From NCBI RefSeq assembly GCF_036324505.1, contig NC_086352.1, positions 35,354,344 to 35,418,343 of the forward strand: a stretch of 64,000 nucleotides of DNA, read 5' to 3'. This DNA comes from Eleginops maclovinus. Taxonomy: Eukaryota; Chordata; Actinopteri; Perciformes; Eleginopidae. Below the pieces are notes generated by a model. The model ran no database searches. It was not told the origin of the DNA and worked only from the letters and a program-made list of their open reading frames with translations. A program made the position numbers and the translations under genes. Positions 55,800-64,000 of the stretch are shown here, piece by piece. Numbering within the stretch: the first letter of the stretch is position 1; every line of letters begins with the position of its first letter.

Positions 55800-56047
55800 A
55801 ATGTGGAGGGGTTAGAGAGGTAGGTCCACTGTTTTCAATCTCAGCTTTCCCTTTAGCCTTCCGCCACTCCTTCCGCTTACATCATTTGAGCTCTCTTACT
55901 CAGGTCATTGATTTATTTATTTTTCCCTGCTTCTGTATCTCTTTTCCATCGCTCACACTCTTTCCTGAGGTATTCTTCCCTTCTCTGTGAATCTGCATTT
56001 CTTCTCGCCCTGTACTCTCTTTGCCTCTCTGCATTTAATTTAGCCAT
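55800..56047 (-). pseudogene. Unknown multi-copy fish protein, N-terminal exon
   Basis: After CATATCAG the minus strand reads ATG at 56047 and MAKLNAERQREYRARRNADS, then REEYLRKECERWKRDTEAG, to a TAA. Shifted frames continue with INDLSKRAQ and KRKEWRKAKGKAEIE. This very basic, helical start is the usual N-terminus of the same family as the 53282-51536 block. The intervening sequence holds an L2-like LINE tail and a Tc1 element. The stop and a frameshift make it a pseudogene. Confidence 0.55.
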
Positions 56048-56088
56048 CTGATATGAAAATAATGAACATGAAATAACATTTAGAGAAC

Positions 56089-57243
56089 TTGGGGTAAGAC
56101 TTCATTCCCTACCTGGAATGGACAGTCCATCGGTTTCCTGCTGAGAACCATGGCCTCAGATTTGGAGGTGCTGATCCTCATCCCAGCCGCTTCACACTCG
56201 GCCGCGAACCGATCCAGTGGGTGCTGAAGGTCACAGACCGATGAAGCCATTAGGACCACATCATCTGCAAAAAGCAGTGGTGCAATCCCTAGCCCACCGA
56301 ACTGCAGACCCCCTCCCCCACGACTACGCCTCGAAATCCTGTCCATGAATATCACAAACAGGATTGGTGACAAAGCGTCGCCTTGGCGGAGGCCAACCCT
56401 CACCAGAAATCGGTGCGACGTGCTGCCGAGGACCCGGACACAGCTCTCGCTTTGAGAATACAGAGATTGGATGGCCCTGAGTAGAGACCCCCTCACCCCA
56501 TACTCTCGCAGCACCTCCCACAGTATCTCCCTGGGAACCCGGTCATACGCCTTCTCCAAATCCACAAAGCACCCCTCCAGGATCCTTGCGAGAGTGAAAA
56601 GCTGGTCCGTCGTTCCACGACCAGGACGAAAACCGCATTGTTCCTCTTCAATCTGAGGTTCGACAATCGGCCGGACCCTCCTTTCCAGCACCTTAGAGTA
56701 AACTTTCAGGGGAGGCTGAGTAATGTGGTGCCTCTGTAATTGGCACACACCCTCTGGTCCCCCTTTTTAAAAAGAGGAACCACCACCCCGGTCTGCCACT
56801 CCTTCGGTACTGTTTCCGACTTCCACGCAATGTTGATGAGACGTGTCAACCATGACAGTCCCTCAACACCCAGAGCCTTCAGCATTTCTGGGTGGATCTC
56901 ATCCACCCCCGGGACTTTGCCACTGTGGAGCTGTTTAACTACCTCAGTGACTTCCCCCCCGTGAGATTGGAATTGATCCCCCTTCATACTCCAGCTCCGC
57001 CTCTAACATAAAGTGCGGAGTTGTCGGATTCAGGAGTTCCTCAAAGTGTTCCTTCCACCGTCCTAACACACTATCAGTTGAGGTCAACAGCGTCCCATCC
57101 TTACTGTTCACAGCTTGGATGGTTCCCTGCTTCCCCCTCCTGAGGTGTCGGATAGTTTTCCAGAACAACTTTGGTGCCGACCGAAAGTCCTTCTCCATGG
57201 CTTCTCCAAACTTCTCCCACACCCGCTGCTTTGCCTCGGCCAC
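56089..57243 (-). pseudogene. RTE LINE ORF: reverse transcriptase (truncated)
   Basis: Three frames continue the [62 protein letters not shown]; then EEQCGFRPGRGTTDQLFTLA, VDLEKAYDRVPREILWEVL (motif A), RQGDALSPILFVIFMD and PLLFADDVVLMASS (catalytic FADD). About ten codons seem to be missing just before CFVDLEKAYDRV. It ends at LPQV without the thumb. Frameshifts are near 56990 and 56740. Confidence 0.9.
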
Positions 57244-58657
57244 GGCTGAGGCTGCTGCCCTTCAGGCCTGTCGATACTTTGCAACTTGCGTCAGGAGTAC
57301 CCAGGGATAACATATCCCGGAAGGCCTCCTTCTTCAGTCGGACGGCTTCCCTGACCACCAGTGTCCACCAGGAGGTTCGAGGGTTACAGCCCCTTGAGGC
57401 ACCTAAGACCTTAAGACCAGAGCTCCCCGCCGCAGCTTCGGCAATAGAGGCTTTGAACACCGCCCACTCTGGTTCAATGTCCCCAGCCTCCACAGGGATG
57501 CCTGAAAAGCTCCGCCGGAGGTGTGAGTTGAAGGCCTCCTGGACTTGGGACTCCTCCAGACGTTCCCAGTTCACCCGCACTACACGTTTGGGCTTACCAG
57601 GTCTGTCCAGAGGCTTCCCCCGCCACTCGACCCAACTCACCACCAGATGGTGATCAGTTGACAACACCGCCCCTCTCTTCACCCGAGTGTCCAAACCATG
57701 CTGCCTCTGGTCCAATGATACGATAACAAAATCGATCATGGACCTTCTGCCTAGGGTGCTTTGGTACCACGTACACTTATGAGCATCCTTATGTTCAAAC
57801 ATGGTGTTTGTTATGGCCAATCCATGACTAGCACAGAAGTCCAGTAACAAACCACCACTCCGTTTCAGATCAGGGGGGCCGTTCCTCCCAATCACGCCCC
57901 TCCAAGTGTCTCCATCATTGCCCACGTGTGCGTTGAAGTCTCCCAGCAAGAATAAGGAGTCCCCTTCAGGAGCCCCATACAGGACTTCTTTCAGGGTCTC
58001 CAAGAAGGCTGAAAACTCTGAACTGCTGTTTGGTGCATAAGCACACACAACAGTCAGAGTTTTCCCCCCCATGATCCGCAGGCGTAGGGAGGCGACCCTC
58101 TCGTCCACTGGGGTAAACTCCAACAAAGCAGCACTCAACCGGGGGCTTGTGAGTATCCCCACACCCGCTCGGCGCCTCACACCTTGGGCAACTCCGGAGA
58201 AGAATAGAGTCCAACCCCTATCCAGAAGTAAGGTTCCAGAGCCGACACTGTGCGTAGAGGTGAGCCCCGCCAGATCCAACTGGTAACACTCCACCTCCCG
58301 CACAAGCTCCGGCTCCTTTTCCCCCAGAGATGTGACATTCCACGTCCCCAAAGCCAGCTCCTGTCGCCTGAGTCTGGTCCGTCGGGACCCTCTGCTTTCA
58401 CTGCTACCCTTCTGGCAGCGCACCCGACCCCATCGTTGTTTCCCGTAGGTGGTGGGCCCGCGGGACGGAGAAGCGGAGGTGTTGCCCACGTTGCTTTTTC
58501 GGGCTGTGCCCGGCCGGGCTCCGTGGCAAGCCCGGCCACCAGACGCTCGCTGATGAGTCATCCTTCTGGGCCTGGCTTCAGAAGGGAACCCCGGGCTTCC
58601 TCTGGGCCGGGTATCCTCGCTTCCAGGTGTTTTATTCATGAGGTATTTTTGAACCAA
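57101..58657 (-). pseudogene. RTE LINE ORF: endonuclease domain
   Basis: A 518-residue frame from 58657. After a basic Arg/Gly-rich N-terminus it reads [94 protein letters not shown] and [14 protein letters not shown]. These are all the expected apurinic-endonuclease motifs, including the GDFNAHVG and final DHH. It then reads [20 protein letters not shown] and shifts frame at about 57243 within an Ala-rich stretch. The last residues in this frame are not genuine. Confidence 0.9.
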
Positions 58658-58800
58658 TCTTAGTCTGGCCCCTTACCTGAGACCAATTTGCCATGGGAGA
58701 CCCTACCAGGAACACAAGGTTCCAGACAACACAGCCCCCAGGTTCATCGGGGCACACAAACCTCTCCACCACGATAAGGTGCTGGTTCTCGGAAAGCTAG

Positions 58801-59075
58801 TCATAATAACATTTGAGATATCTTTAATTTTCAATCTGCCTAGTCAAAACTGAATTACAGATATCTGCAATTGTCATTTAAGATGTGGGACGAGTTGAAT
58901 GTCGGTTTCAGTGACGTCATTACAGATATCTCTATCTGTAGTTTAGACTAGTCACAATTACGTTACAGATATCTTGAATGACAATTCCAAGTATCCAAAA
59001 TGTAATTACTACTAGTCAGAAAGACGTTGTTGATATCTACAATGTTAATTCCGGATAGTCAAATGAAGCTATTAA
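58801..59075. repeat. Right AGATATCT/ACTAGTCA terminal repeats
   Basis: Motifs GAGATATCTTTAATTTTCAA, ACAGATATCTGCAATTGTCA, ACAGATATCTCTATCTGTAG, ACAGATATCTTGAATGACAA and TTGATATCTACAATGTTAA alternate with CTAGTCA. The outermost block, read inward, resembles 47865-47896 (GATTCCGACGATGTTATAGA). Confidence 0.65.
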
Positions 59076-59187
59076 ATGTTATAAGGGCTTGCCATAAAAG
59101 TAGGCCTGTTGTAGTCGATGACGTCGACGTGTCGCCGCACACACATGGGTGATCCAAACAAAACATTGCCACAGTTCGCACTGCAGA

Positions 59188-59442
59188 ATGGAGACTGAAA
59201 CTCCAACCTCCTCACAGGATGCCCAACAAAGCCCTGCAAAAAGCCCCAAAAAAACAGCTCGCCCTAAATCATTGAAGACATGGGAATACTTCAAATTTAG
59301 TCCCAAACGTAAAGGCATCGTTATTTGCGGTCTTTGCCAAATGGAGTTTGCATACCACACCAGCACAACAGCAATGTCGGAGCATCGGAGGCGGAGGCAT
59401 CCCATTGTCTCTTACAATACTTACAGTACTAACGTTGGTTAA
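59188..59442 (+). pseudogene. BED zinc-finger exon of a hAT-type element
   Basis: From ATG at 59188 it reads METETPTSSQDAQQSPAKSP then SLKTWEYFKFSPKRKGIVI, CGLCQMEFAYHTSTTAMSEH and RRRRHP. This is a BED finger (CxxC ... HxxxxxH) with the aromatic WEYF start. BED fingers bind the ends of hAT elements. The transposase body is absent. A solo LTR follows directly, and TAGGCCTGTTGTAGTCGATG at about 59101 may be the left end of the same element. The matching right end was not found. Confidence 0.7.
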
Positions 59443-59459
59443 ATTAATTGTATGTGTGT

Positions 59460-60180
59460 TGTTAGAAATAATCAATATATTAGAGCGGAACTTTAAAAGA
59501 TAATTCACTGTTTCTGGACGGATCATATTTGTCCATTTCCGGTAGTATTACAGGATGTTGTTTTTAGCCTCAGATAGCATAAAGCTAATATTGTTTTGTA
59601 TATATGAGTAGAGGGAGAAGGACCAGTGGAGTTACATACTAAACACACCGCCTCTACCTCTCACTCATTGATGCTGCAATGATACAGTTGCCTGTTTAAT
59701 AACTGATAAACCACCTAAGAATTGCATAATAGACTATCGTAGATGACAGCTCCAGGACTTCGCTAACAAGATGGCGACGGTGACGTCATAAGAGGACCCG
59801 CCCCCGACGACGTCAGCCTATAGAGGAGGATCCAGCCCCCCCCCCCCGCTACCAACCAATGAGAGCACGAGAGCGGGGCGCGTCTGATTTTGAAGTTGTT
59901 TATTGTATGGTCGGAAAGGGGTGGTTCTATAAATCATGTTTGGATTGTGAAATCGGGCTCTCTTTTGTTCCGGACCGCCAGACAGTAACTACTGATGAGC
60001 TCCACTCAGTCAGTGGCCTGTGGACGCGTGTCCCGGGCTATTTAGCTACAGCTGTGAAACTTTTGTAAAACCTACTACTGCATCCTTTTATTAAACACTC
60101 CTTTTATAACTTTTAAGGGAGTTTTGCTTTCTTTATTTTAAACCGACTCCTGGGCTTCAAATAAACGAACGTTTCCAACA
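59460..60180 (+). mobile_element. Solo LTR, copy 2
   Basis: Same LTR family as 27203-27916, starting TGTTAGAAATAATC and ending CGTTTCCAACA, flanked by a GTGT duplication on both sides. It keeps the YY1-like site, CRE, CCAAT and TATAAA (59938-59943), and has a longer C run at about 59837. The few differences from copy 1 imply similar, fairly recent ages. Confidence 0.9.
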
Positions 60181-60224
60181 GTGTGTAGTGTGTTGTGCAG
60201 CTTGAGCTCTGTGCACTTCGGTGG

Positions 60225-60465
60225 TGCTAGCTAACTATCTTTTCAGCTCTTCGTGCAGTTTGTTCGTGCTTGGTTAGTAGCTAACGTTAACGTTGGCTAG
60301 CTACTAGCGGCTAGACAATTGTGTTTAGTTAACGTTAGTTAGCATCTAATGTTGGCTGGAATGGTAGCTGGCTTACGGCTGCAGAACACAGCTAGCCAGC
60401 CGCTAGTAGCTAACGTTATTTACTAACCTGGCACGAACAAACTGCACAGAGCTAACTCATGCTGT
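60225..60465. repeat. Large imperfect inverted repeat
   Basis: GTGCAGTTTGTTCGTGCTTG then GTTAGTAGCTAACGTT on the left pairs with an inverted copy on the right (CTAACCTGGCACGAACAAAC TGCAC read backwards). GCTAGCTACTAGCGGCTAG pairs with CTAGCCAGCCGCTAGTAGC. Arms are roughly 90 bp with a central loop. It could be a foldback element. Confidence 0.75.
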
Positions 60466-61205
60466 GGTCGTTTACGAGTCAAACATAACATTAAACTAAT
60501 GTTTATACGCTTATAGTATGTGTCATGATTCACTACGCTTGTAACGGATTCCCATAATTCGTGATGGCAATTAATTAATGAATTCTTGGCTGCTGGTGAA
60601 GTTTACATTTTTTTTTATTACAACGTGCATTCTGGCAAACAAGTAAACAAAGACCACCGTAAGAGCTTTTGTCTCGTTACGGGTCCATTCATTGTGTGTC
60701 TCCTTTCGTTGCGAATAGGTGAAGCGCGTGACCGCGTCAGAAGCGCGCTATAGATACAACAAAAGCACATGTAGACACCGGAACATAAATAAACTGCGCT
60801 TGACCTGTACTAAAATAAAAGCTTCCCTGTCAACATTCATTACCAATCACTATTAACTAATGAGAAACATCCATACAAATATCAAAAACACTTACATCAG
60901 CAACACCACAAGAGAAAAACAACAGATAACTAACAAACCCTTAGGGCAGGGGTGGCCGAAGAGACAATTATTTGACTGTGTTAATGCAAAGAGCCACATC
61001 ATACACATCGTGGATGTATGTCCGCCCACTTCTCTCTTGCCCTTTCTCTTTTGCGCTCACCCTTTCTGTGTGCTGTTTCTGTGCAGATTTTTAAAAACAT
61101 TTTAAAGTTAATTGCATGCTTCTGGTGCACTTTGAGAGCAAAATTAAGAGGCTACACAATAGAACTGTGTGGTCTTGGTAAGGGGAGGGGGCACAACTCT
61201 CAACA
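60466..61205. other. No gene recognised
   Basis: AT-rich sequence with short frames. CAGGGGTGGCCGAAGAG at about 60947 resembles a hAT-type end, but no partner is visible. The segment after it directly abuts the broken L1. Confidence 0.4.
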
Positions 61206-61622
61206 CTAATGTATTTCAATCCATTTTCGGAAGTAGTTGCCAAACCCAAATCGAGAAAGCACATCAAGTAAGTAACTCCACTCCACCTTGTCAAAAGCCT
61301 TCTCAGCATCCAGAGATAGAATGGCTGTGTGAGTTCCCTCCCTCACATGTATTAAATTCAACACTCTTCTTACGTTATGGAAGGCCTGGCGATTTTTCAC
61401 AAAACCGTGCTGATCTGGATTGATCACAGTTGGAAGCACCAGCTCTAATCTTCTAGCCATGACTTTAGCGATAATTTTAGTATCTGTATTAAGCAGAGAA
61501 ATAGGCCGAAATGATGTACAATTGGTGGGAGATTTATTAGGTTTCAAAATAAGTATTATTAGTGCACTCCTCAGGGATTCTGGGAGACAACCTTGTTGAA
61601 AGGCCTCTTCATACATGGCCAA
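61206..61622 (-). pseudogene. L1 ORF2: N-terminal part of reverse transcriptase
   Basis: Reads FQQGCLPESLRSALIILILK, TSFRPISLLNTDTKIIAKV, DQHGFVKNRQAFHNVRRVLN and LSLDAEKAFDKVEWSYL (motif A). The end is FRKWIEIH and a stop. The catalytic FADD motif would lie beyond the break. Confidence 0.9.
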
Positions 61623-63108
61623 AAGAGGTCCCAGTAGTTTATCTTTGAATATCTTATTGGGAGTCCATCAGGACCCGCGGCTTTACCTCCCCTCATATTG
61701 ATAATAGCATTGGAGATTTCTGAAAGAGTTAATTTTTCGTCCAAATGTGCTTTAGAATCATCGGCTATAGTAGGAATACAAAGTTTATCCAGGAAATCAT
61801 TCTGTTTTCCTAAGTTTTCAGGAGTTTCAGATGTATACAGTGTTTTGTAAAAAGAGGCAAAGGTTTTATTGATCTCCTGGGGGTCTGCTGATATTGTCCC
61901 ACTTTGGGTTTGGATCGCATTAATTGCCCTATCTGCATCCAATTTCTTAATACGCCAAGCCAACAATCTCCCAGATTTTTCACCTTGTTCATAGTAACTC
62001 TGTTTCAGACGGATTAGACTGTTTTCTGCTTTTGTTATAGACATTTTTTCATACTGGGCTTTAAGAGACATCAATTCTTGTTTTATCTTTATGGAGTCAT
62101 CCAAGAAAGCCTCTCCTTCCAACTGTCTGATTCTACGGTCAAGTTCATTCATTTCCAGTTTAAGTTTGTTTGTTTTTGAGCTGGTATAGGATATGATCAT
62201 ACCTCTGATGTACGCTTTAAAGGCCTCCCATCTGACAATAGCAGAGGTCTCATTTGTATTTGTGTTAAAATAAATCTCAATTTGAGCTTTTAAAAAAAGC
62301 AGGAAGTTTGAATCAGAAAGCCATCTTGGATGAAATCTCCATCTAGAAGTGGACTTAACCAACCTCGGGACGTTGTATATAAGTGAAGTAGGAGAGTGGT
62401 CTGACAGCAGTATACTATTATAATTACAATCTACCACAGAGAAGAGCATAGAGCTTGATACTAAAAAATAATCTATGCGGGAGTAAGATTTAATAGAGGT
62501 AGAAAAACAGGAACATTCTAATTTATCAGGGTTTAAACTTCTCCAAGGATCACACAGGTTTAGATCATTTACATATTGCAACAGCTTCTTCCTACTCTGT
62601 GTGTGAGAGGAGTCTACTCCAGAAGAGCGGTCCAATTTGGGATCTAAAGTGCAGTTAAAGTCACCTGCCATGAGAACCCTCCCTGGGAGTGAGGCAATTA
62701 TCAAAAATAAATTTTCAAAGAATTTGGGGTTATCGTTTGGTGCGTATACGTTAATCATATGTATCTTTTCGTCTAGCAATGTACCCTGAACAATCAAATA
62801 TCTACCCCCTATATCACGAATTATATTGTCTACCTTGAAGGGGACAGATCTGTGAATAAGGATCATCACCCCACGGCTACGTAAGAAGCTGAAATTACTT
62901 GCCCTGGCCATCTCCTTTTTATCTTTATGACTTCATCTGACAGCAAGTGGGTTTCCTGAATATACACTACTGATGATTTTAGTTGCTTAAGCCTACTTAT
63001 TACTTGCTTCGCTTTAACCAGTCTAACCAAGCCTCTAACATTCCAGGACGTAAACTTTAAATTTAAATTAGAAGTCATATTTAACGTAATCCAGTATGAG
63101 TGGTACAA
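61571..63108 (-). pseudogene. L1 ORF2: endonuclease and linker
   Basis: Frame one (63108-62866) starts MTSNLNLKFTSWNVRGL..., with the WNVRGL and IQETHL boxes. Frame two (62911-61571) continues GVMILIHRSVPFKVDN, INVYAPNDNPKFFENLF, VLMAGDFNCTLDPKLDRSSG, SRIDYFLVSS and LLSDHSPTSLIY. A coiled linker and KAAGPDGLPIRYSKINYWD, the entry to the RT, follow. One frameshift at about 62880 separates the two, otherwise the endonuclease is complete. Confidence 0.9.
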
Positions 63109-63110
63109 GC

Positions 63111-63817
63111 CCCGTCATAGATGGGATGGAAATAAACACTGATGTGCCTGTTTTTAATAGAACGCATGTGGTTATCTGATGTCTTGGAAAATAATGTAAC
63201 GTTACATTTATAACCCTTAAATTAATCCCCGAGTCGTCTCGTTTCCCTTGCAACATTGGGAGCGAACTAGGAGCTCACTGATCCACTAGAGGAGCAGACA
63301 AGAACCGGCGTGTCACAAAATAAACCAGCCCTCCGGATACAATCGGTATAAGGCGATAAACGAACAATAAAGTGTGCATGTGCATCTGGCTGTTGTGTGG
63401 GTATAAGACCACGTTAGTTTACAGTGACTCAGCAGAGGGTGATACAGTTAAGGCTGCGACCCGGTGATCACCGGCACCGCTTTTTGCACGGAGCCAGGTG
63501 TAAAATGATTTAAATTATTGTAAATATATGTACAAGTCTCAATAATTGCATCAAAAATTTTATTTTTCGCCGTTCAGAAGCAGATCTCTCCCTTCCCTGT
63601 CACATCGCGAGTGCAGTAGAACCCGCCTCCTGTACTGCAGGATCTGCATTCTGATTGGCTAAAGCACTTCTGTGTCGAAAACTCTGTGTAACGATTGGCC
63701 TTGAACTTGTGTGTCGTTAACCCTATTTGAACATGGATACATATGCGCAAAAAAACCCACACATTTAAAATTCCATATGTACGGAGCCCGCGAAGGGTCA
63801 TGTTGGTAAATATTTTT
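63111..63817. other. No gene recognised
   Basis: Spacer between the L1 and the terminal minisatellite. It may include the L1 5' region. The longer minus-strand frames are driven by the minisatellite. Confidence 0.45.
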
Positions 63818-64000
63818 ATTGCGTTCCCTCGCAATAGTTTTGCGTTCCCTCGCAATAGTTTTCCGTTCCCTCGCAATGGTATTGCGTTCCCTCGCAATAG
63901 TTTTGCGTTCCCTCGCAATAGTTTTTGCGTTCCCTCGCAATACTTTTTGCGTTCCCTCGCAATACTTTTTGCGTTCCCTCGCAAAACTTTTTGCGTTCCC
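63818..64000. repeat. ~21-bp minisatellite with internal dyad, runs off the window
   Basis: About nine units of TTGCGTTCCCTCGCAATAGTT with variants. In each unit TTGCG and CGCAA form an inverted repeat around TTCCCT. Later units differ at the 3' side (ATACTTT). It yields spurious Arg-rich ORFs on the minus strand. Confidence 0.95.

Larger units (their letters stand above)
53521..55805 (+). mobile_element. L2/Rex1-like LINE 3' end, split by a Tc1 element
   Basis: The coding tail is at 53541-53835 and the 3' untranslated region at 55447-55805. The latter ends with CCAATAAAACC and a short (CCTTGAAA)n tail (about 55785-55803), which is how these LINEs terminate. A Tc1 element sits at a TA dinucleotide between the two parts. 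Confidence 0.8.
56086..58790 (-). mobile_element. RTE-clade LINE (Rex3-like), 5' end present, 3' end missing
   Basis: It starts near 58790 with an untranslated leader (ACCAGCACCTTATCGTGGTG on the minus strand). It then encodes endonuclease and reverse transcriptase, and stops abruptly at about 56086 after VGNEVLPQV, before the RT thumb and C-terminus. Retention of the 5' end with loss of the 3' end is the reverse of normal LINE truncation. The unknown gene's N-terminal exon begins 40 bp further on. Confidence 0.9.
47860..59075 (-). mobile_element. Candidate large element with AGATATCT-rich ends and a multi-exon unknown gene
   Basis: Both ends carry repeated AGATATCT and ACTAGTCA motifs in opposite orientation. 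The left end is 47860-47898 plus 50373-50530, split by a nested transposon, and the right end is 58801-59075. Between them lies a minus-strand gene of a multi-copy fish family with at least two coding blocks (56047-55800 and 53282-51536). Later insertions are a 2.5 kb DNA transposon, an L2-like LINE tail with a Tc1 inside it, and an RTE LINE. The gene lies entirely between the two ends. I cannot name the superfamily, and I have not found a target duplication. Confidence 0.45.
61206..63110 (-). mobile_element. L1-clade LINE ORF2, 3' half missing
   Basis: Minus-strand frames give a whole endonuclease and the first third of the reverse transcriptase, and then end at 61206. ORF1, RT palm with FADD, C-terminus and 3' tail are missing. 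As with the RTE copy, losing the 3' side is unusual for a LINE. Confidence 0.85.

Noticed and set aside
57171..58663. Plus-strand ORFs of 137-160 aa
   Set aside because: Antisense shadows of the RTE LINE ORF.
61091..61309. 72-aa minus-strand ORF overlapping the L1 break
   Set aside because: Different frame from the RT and no similarity; a shadow crossing the junction.
63818..64000. CRISPR-like array of ~21-bp repeats
   Set aside because: No unique spacers between units; vertebrate context; a plain tandem repeat.

Overview
The window is repeat-dominated DNA from a ray-finned fish. Evidence for this is the mix of Tx1/L1, L2/Rex1-like and RTE (Rex3-like) LINEs, several hAT families, a Tc1 element, an endogenous retrovirus, and intergenic GCTAACGTTAGC-type motifs. 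I see no convincing conserved single-copy host gene, tRNA, rRNA or CRISPR array. Almost every coding stretch belongs to a mobile element, and most are broken by stops or frameshifts.

Layout. 0-0.5 kb: L2/Rex1-like LINE fragment (-). 0.5-1.7 kb: a minisatellite and a weak promoter-like site. 1.7-15.8 kb: a Tx1 LINE (+) split near its C-terminus by one ~10.4 kb insertion (5226-15648). That insertion has GTAC-rich inverted ends and carries a spliced SAM-domain gene (-), itself hosting a small hAT in intron 1. 15.9-16.5 kb: LINE C-terminus (-). 16.5-18.7 kb: little but simple repeats. 18.7-20.2 kb: L1 3' piece (-). 20.2-25.8 kb: a ZBED-type hAT transposase (+) interrupted by a second hAT (21247-24423) with a perfect 8-bp target duplication. 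26.2-27.0 kb: hAT deletion derivative. 27.2-27.9 kb: solo LTR. 28.3-29.4 kb: 392-aa hAT-like ORF. 29538-30037: 500-N gap. 30.0-40.9 kb: a ~77-bp satellite with longer interspersed modules, flipping orientation near 40.61 kb. 41.2-47.6 kb: an endogenous retrovirus (-) with two LTRs, gag and env remnants, and no pol. 47.9-59.1 kb: a candidate second large element with AGATATCT-rich ends. It encodes a multi-exon protein of a family I cannot name and hosts a 2.5 kb DNA transposon, an L2-like LINE tail split by an apparently intact Tc1 element, and an RTE LINE. 59.1-60.2 kb: a BED-finger exon followed by a second copy of the solo LTR. 61.2-63.1 kb: L1 ORF2 lacking its 3' half (-). 63.8-64.0 kb: a dyad minisatellite running off the end.

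The two most interesting units are the SAM-gene element and the AGATATCT element. Both look like large gene-bearing DNA transposons in which I cannot recognise a transposase. The first is supported by restoration of the host LINE reading frame across its ends.

Sequence quality is uneven. About 6.15-9.95 kb, 10.7-11.9 kb and 30.0-31.4 kb show inflated homopolymers, and 36.3-38.4 kb is an indel-ridden version of the satellite. Frameshifts in those stretches may be assembly errors rather than real decay.
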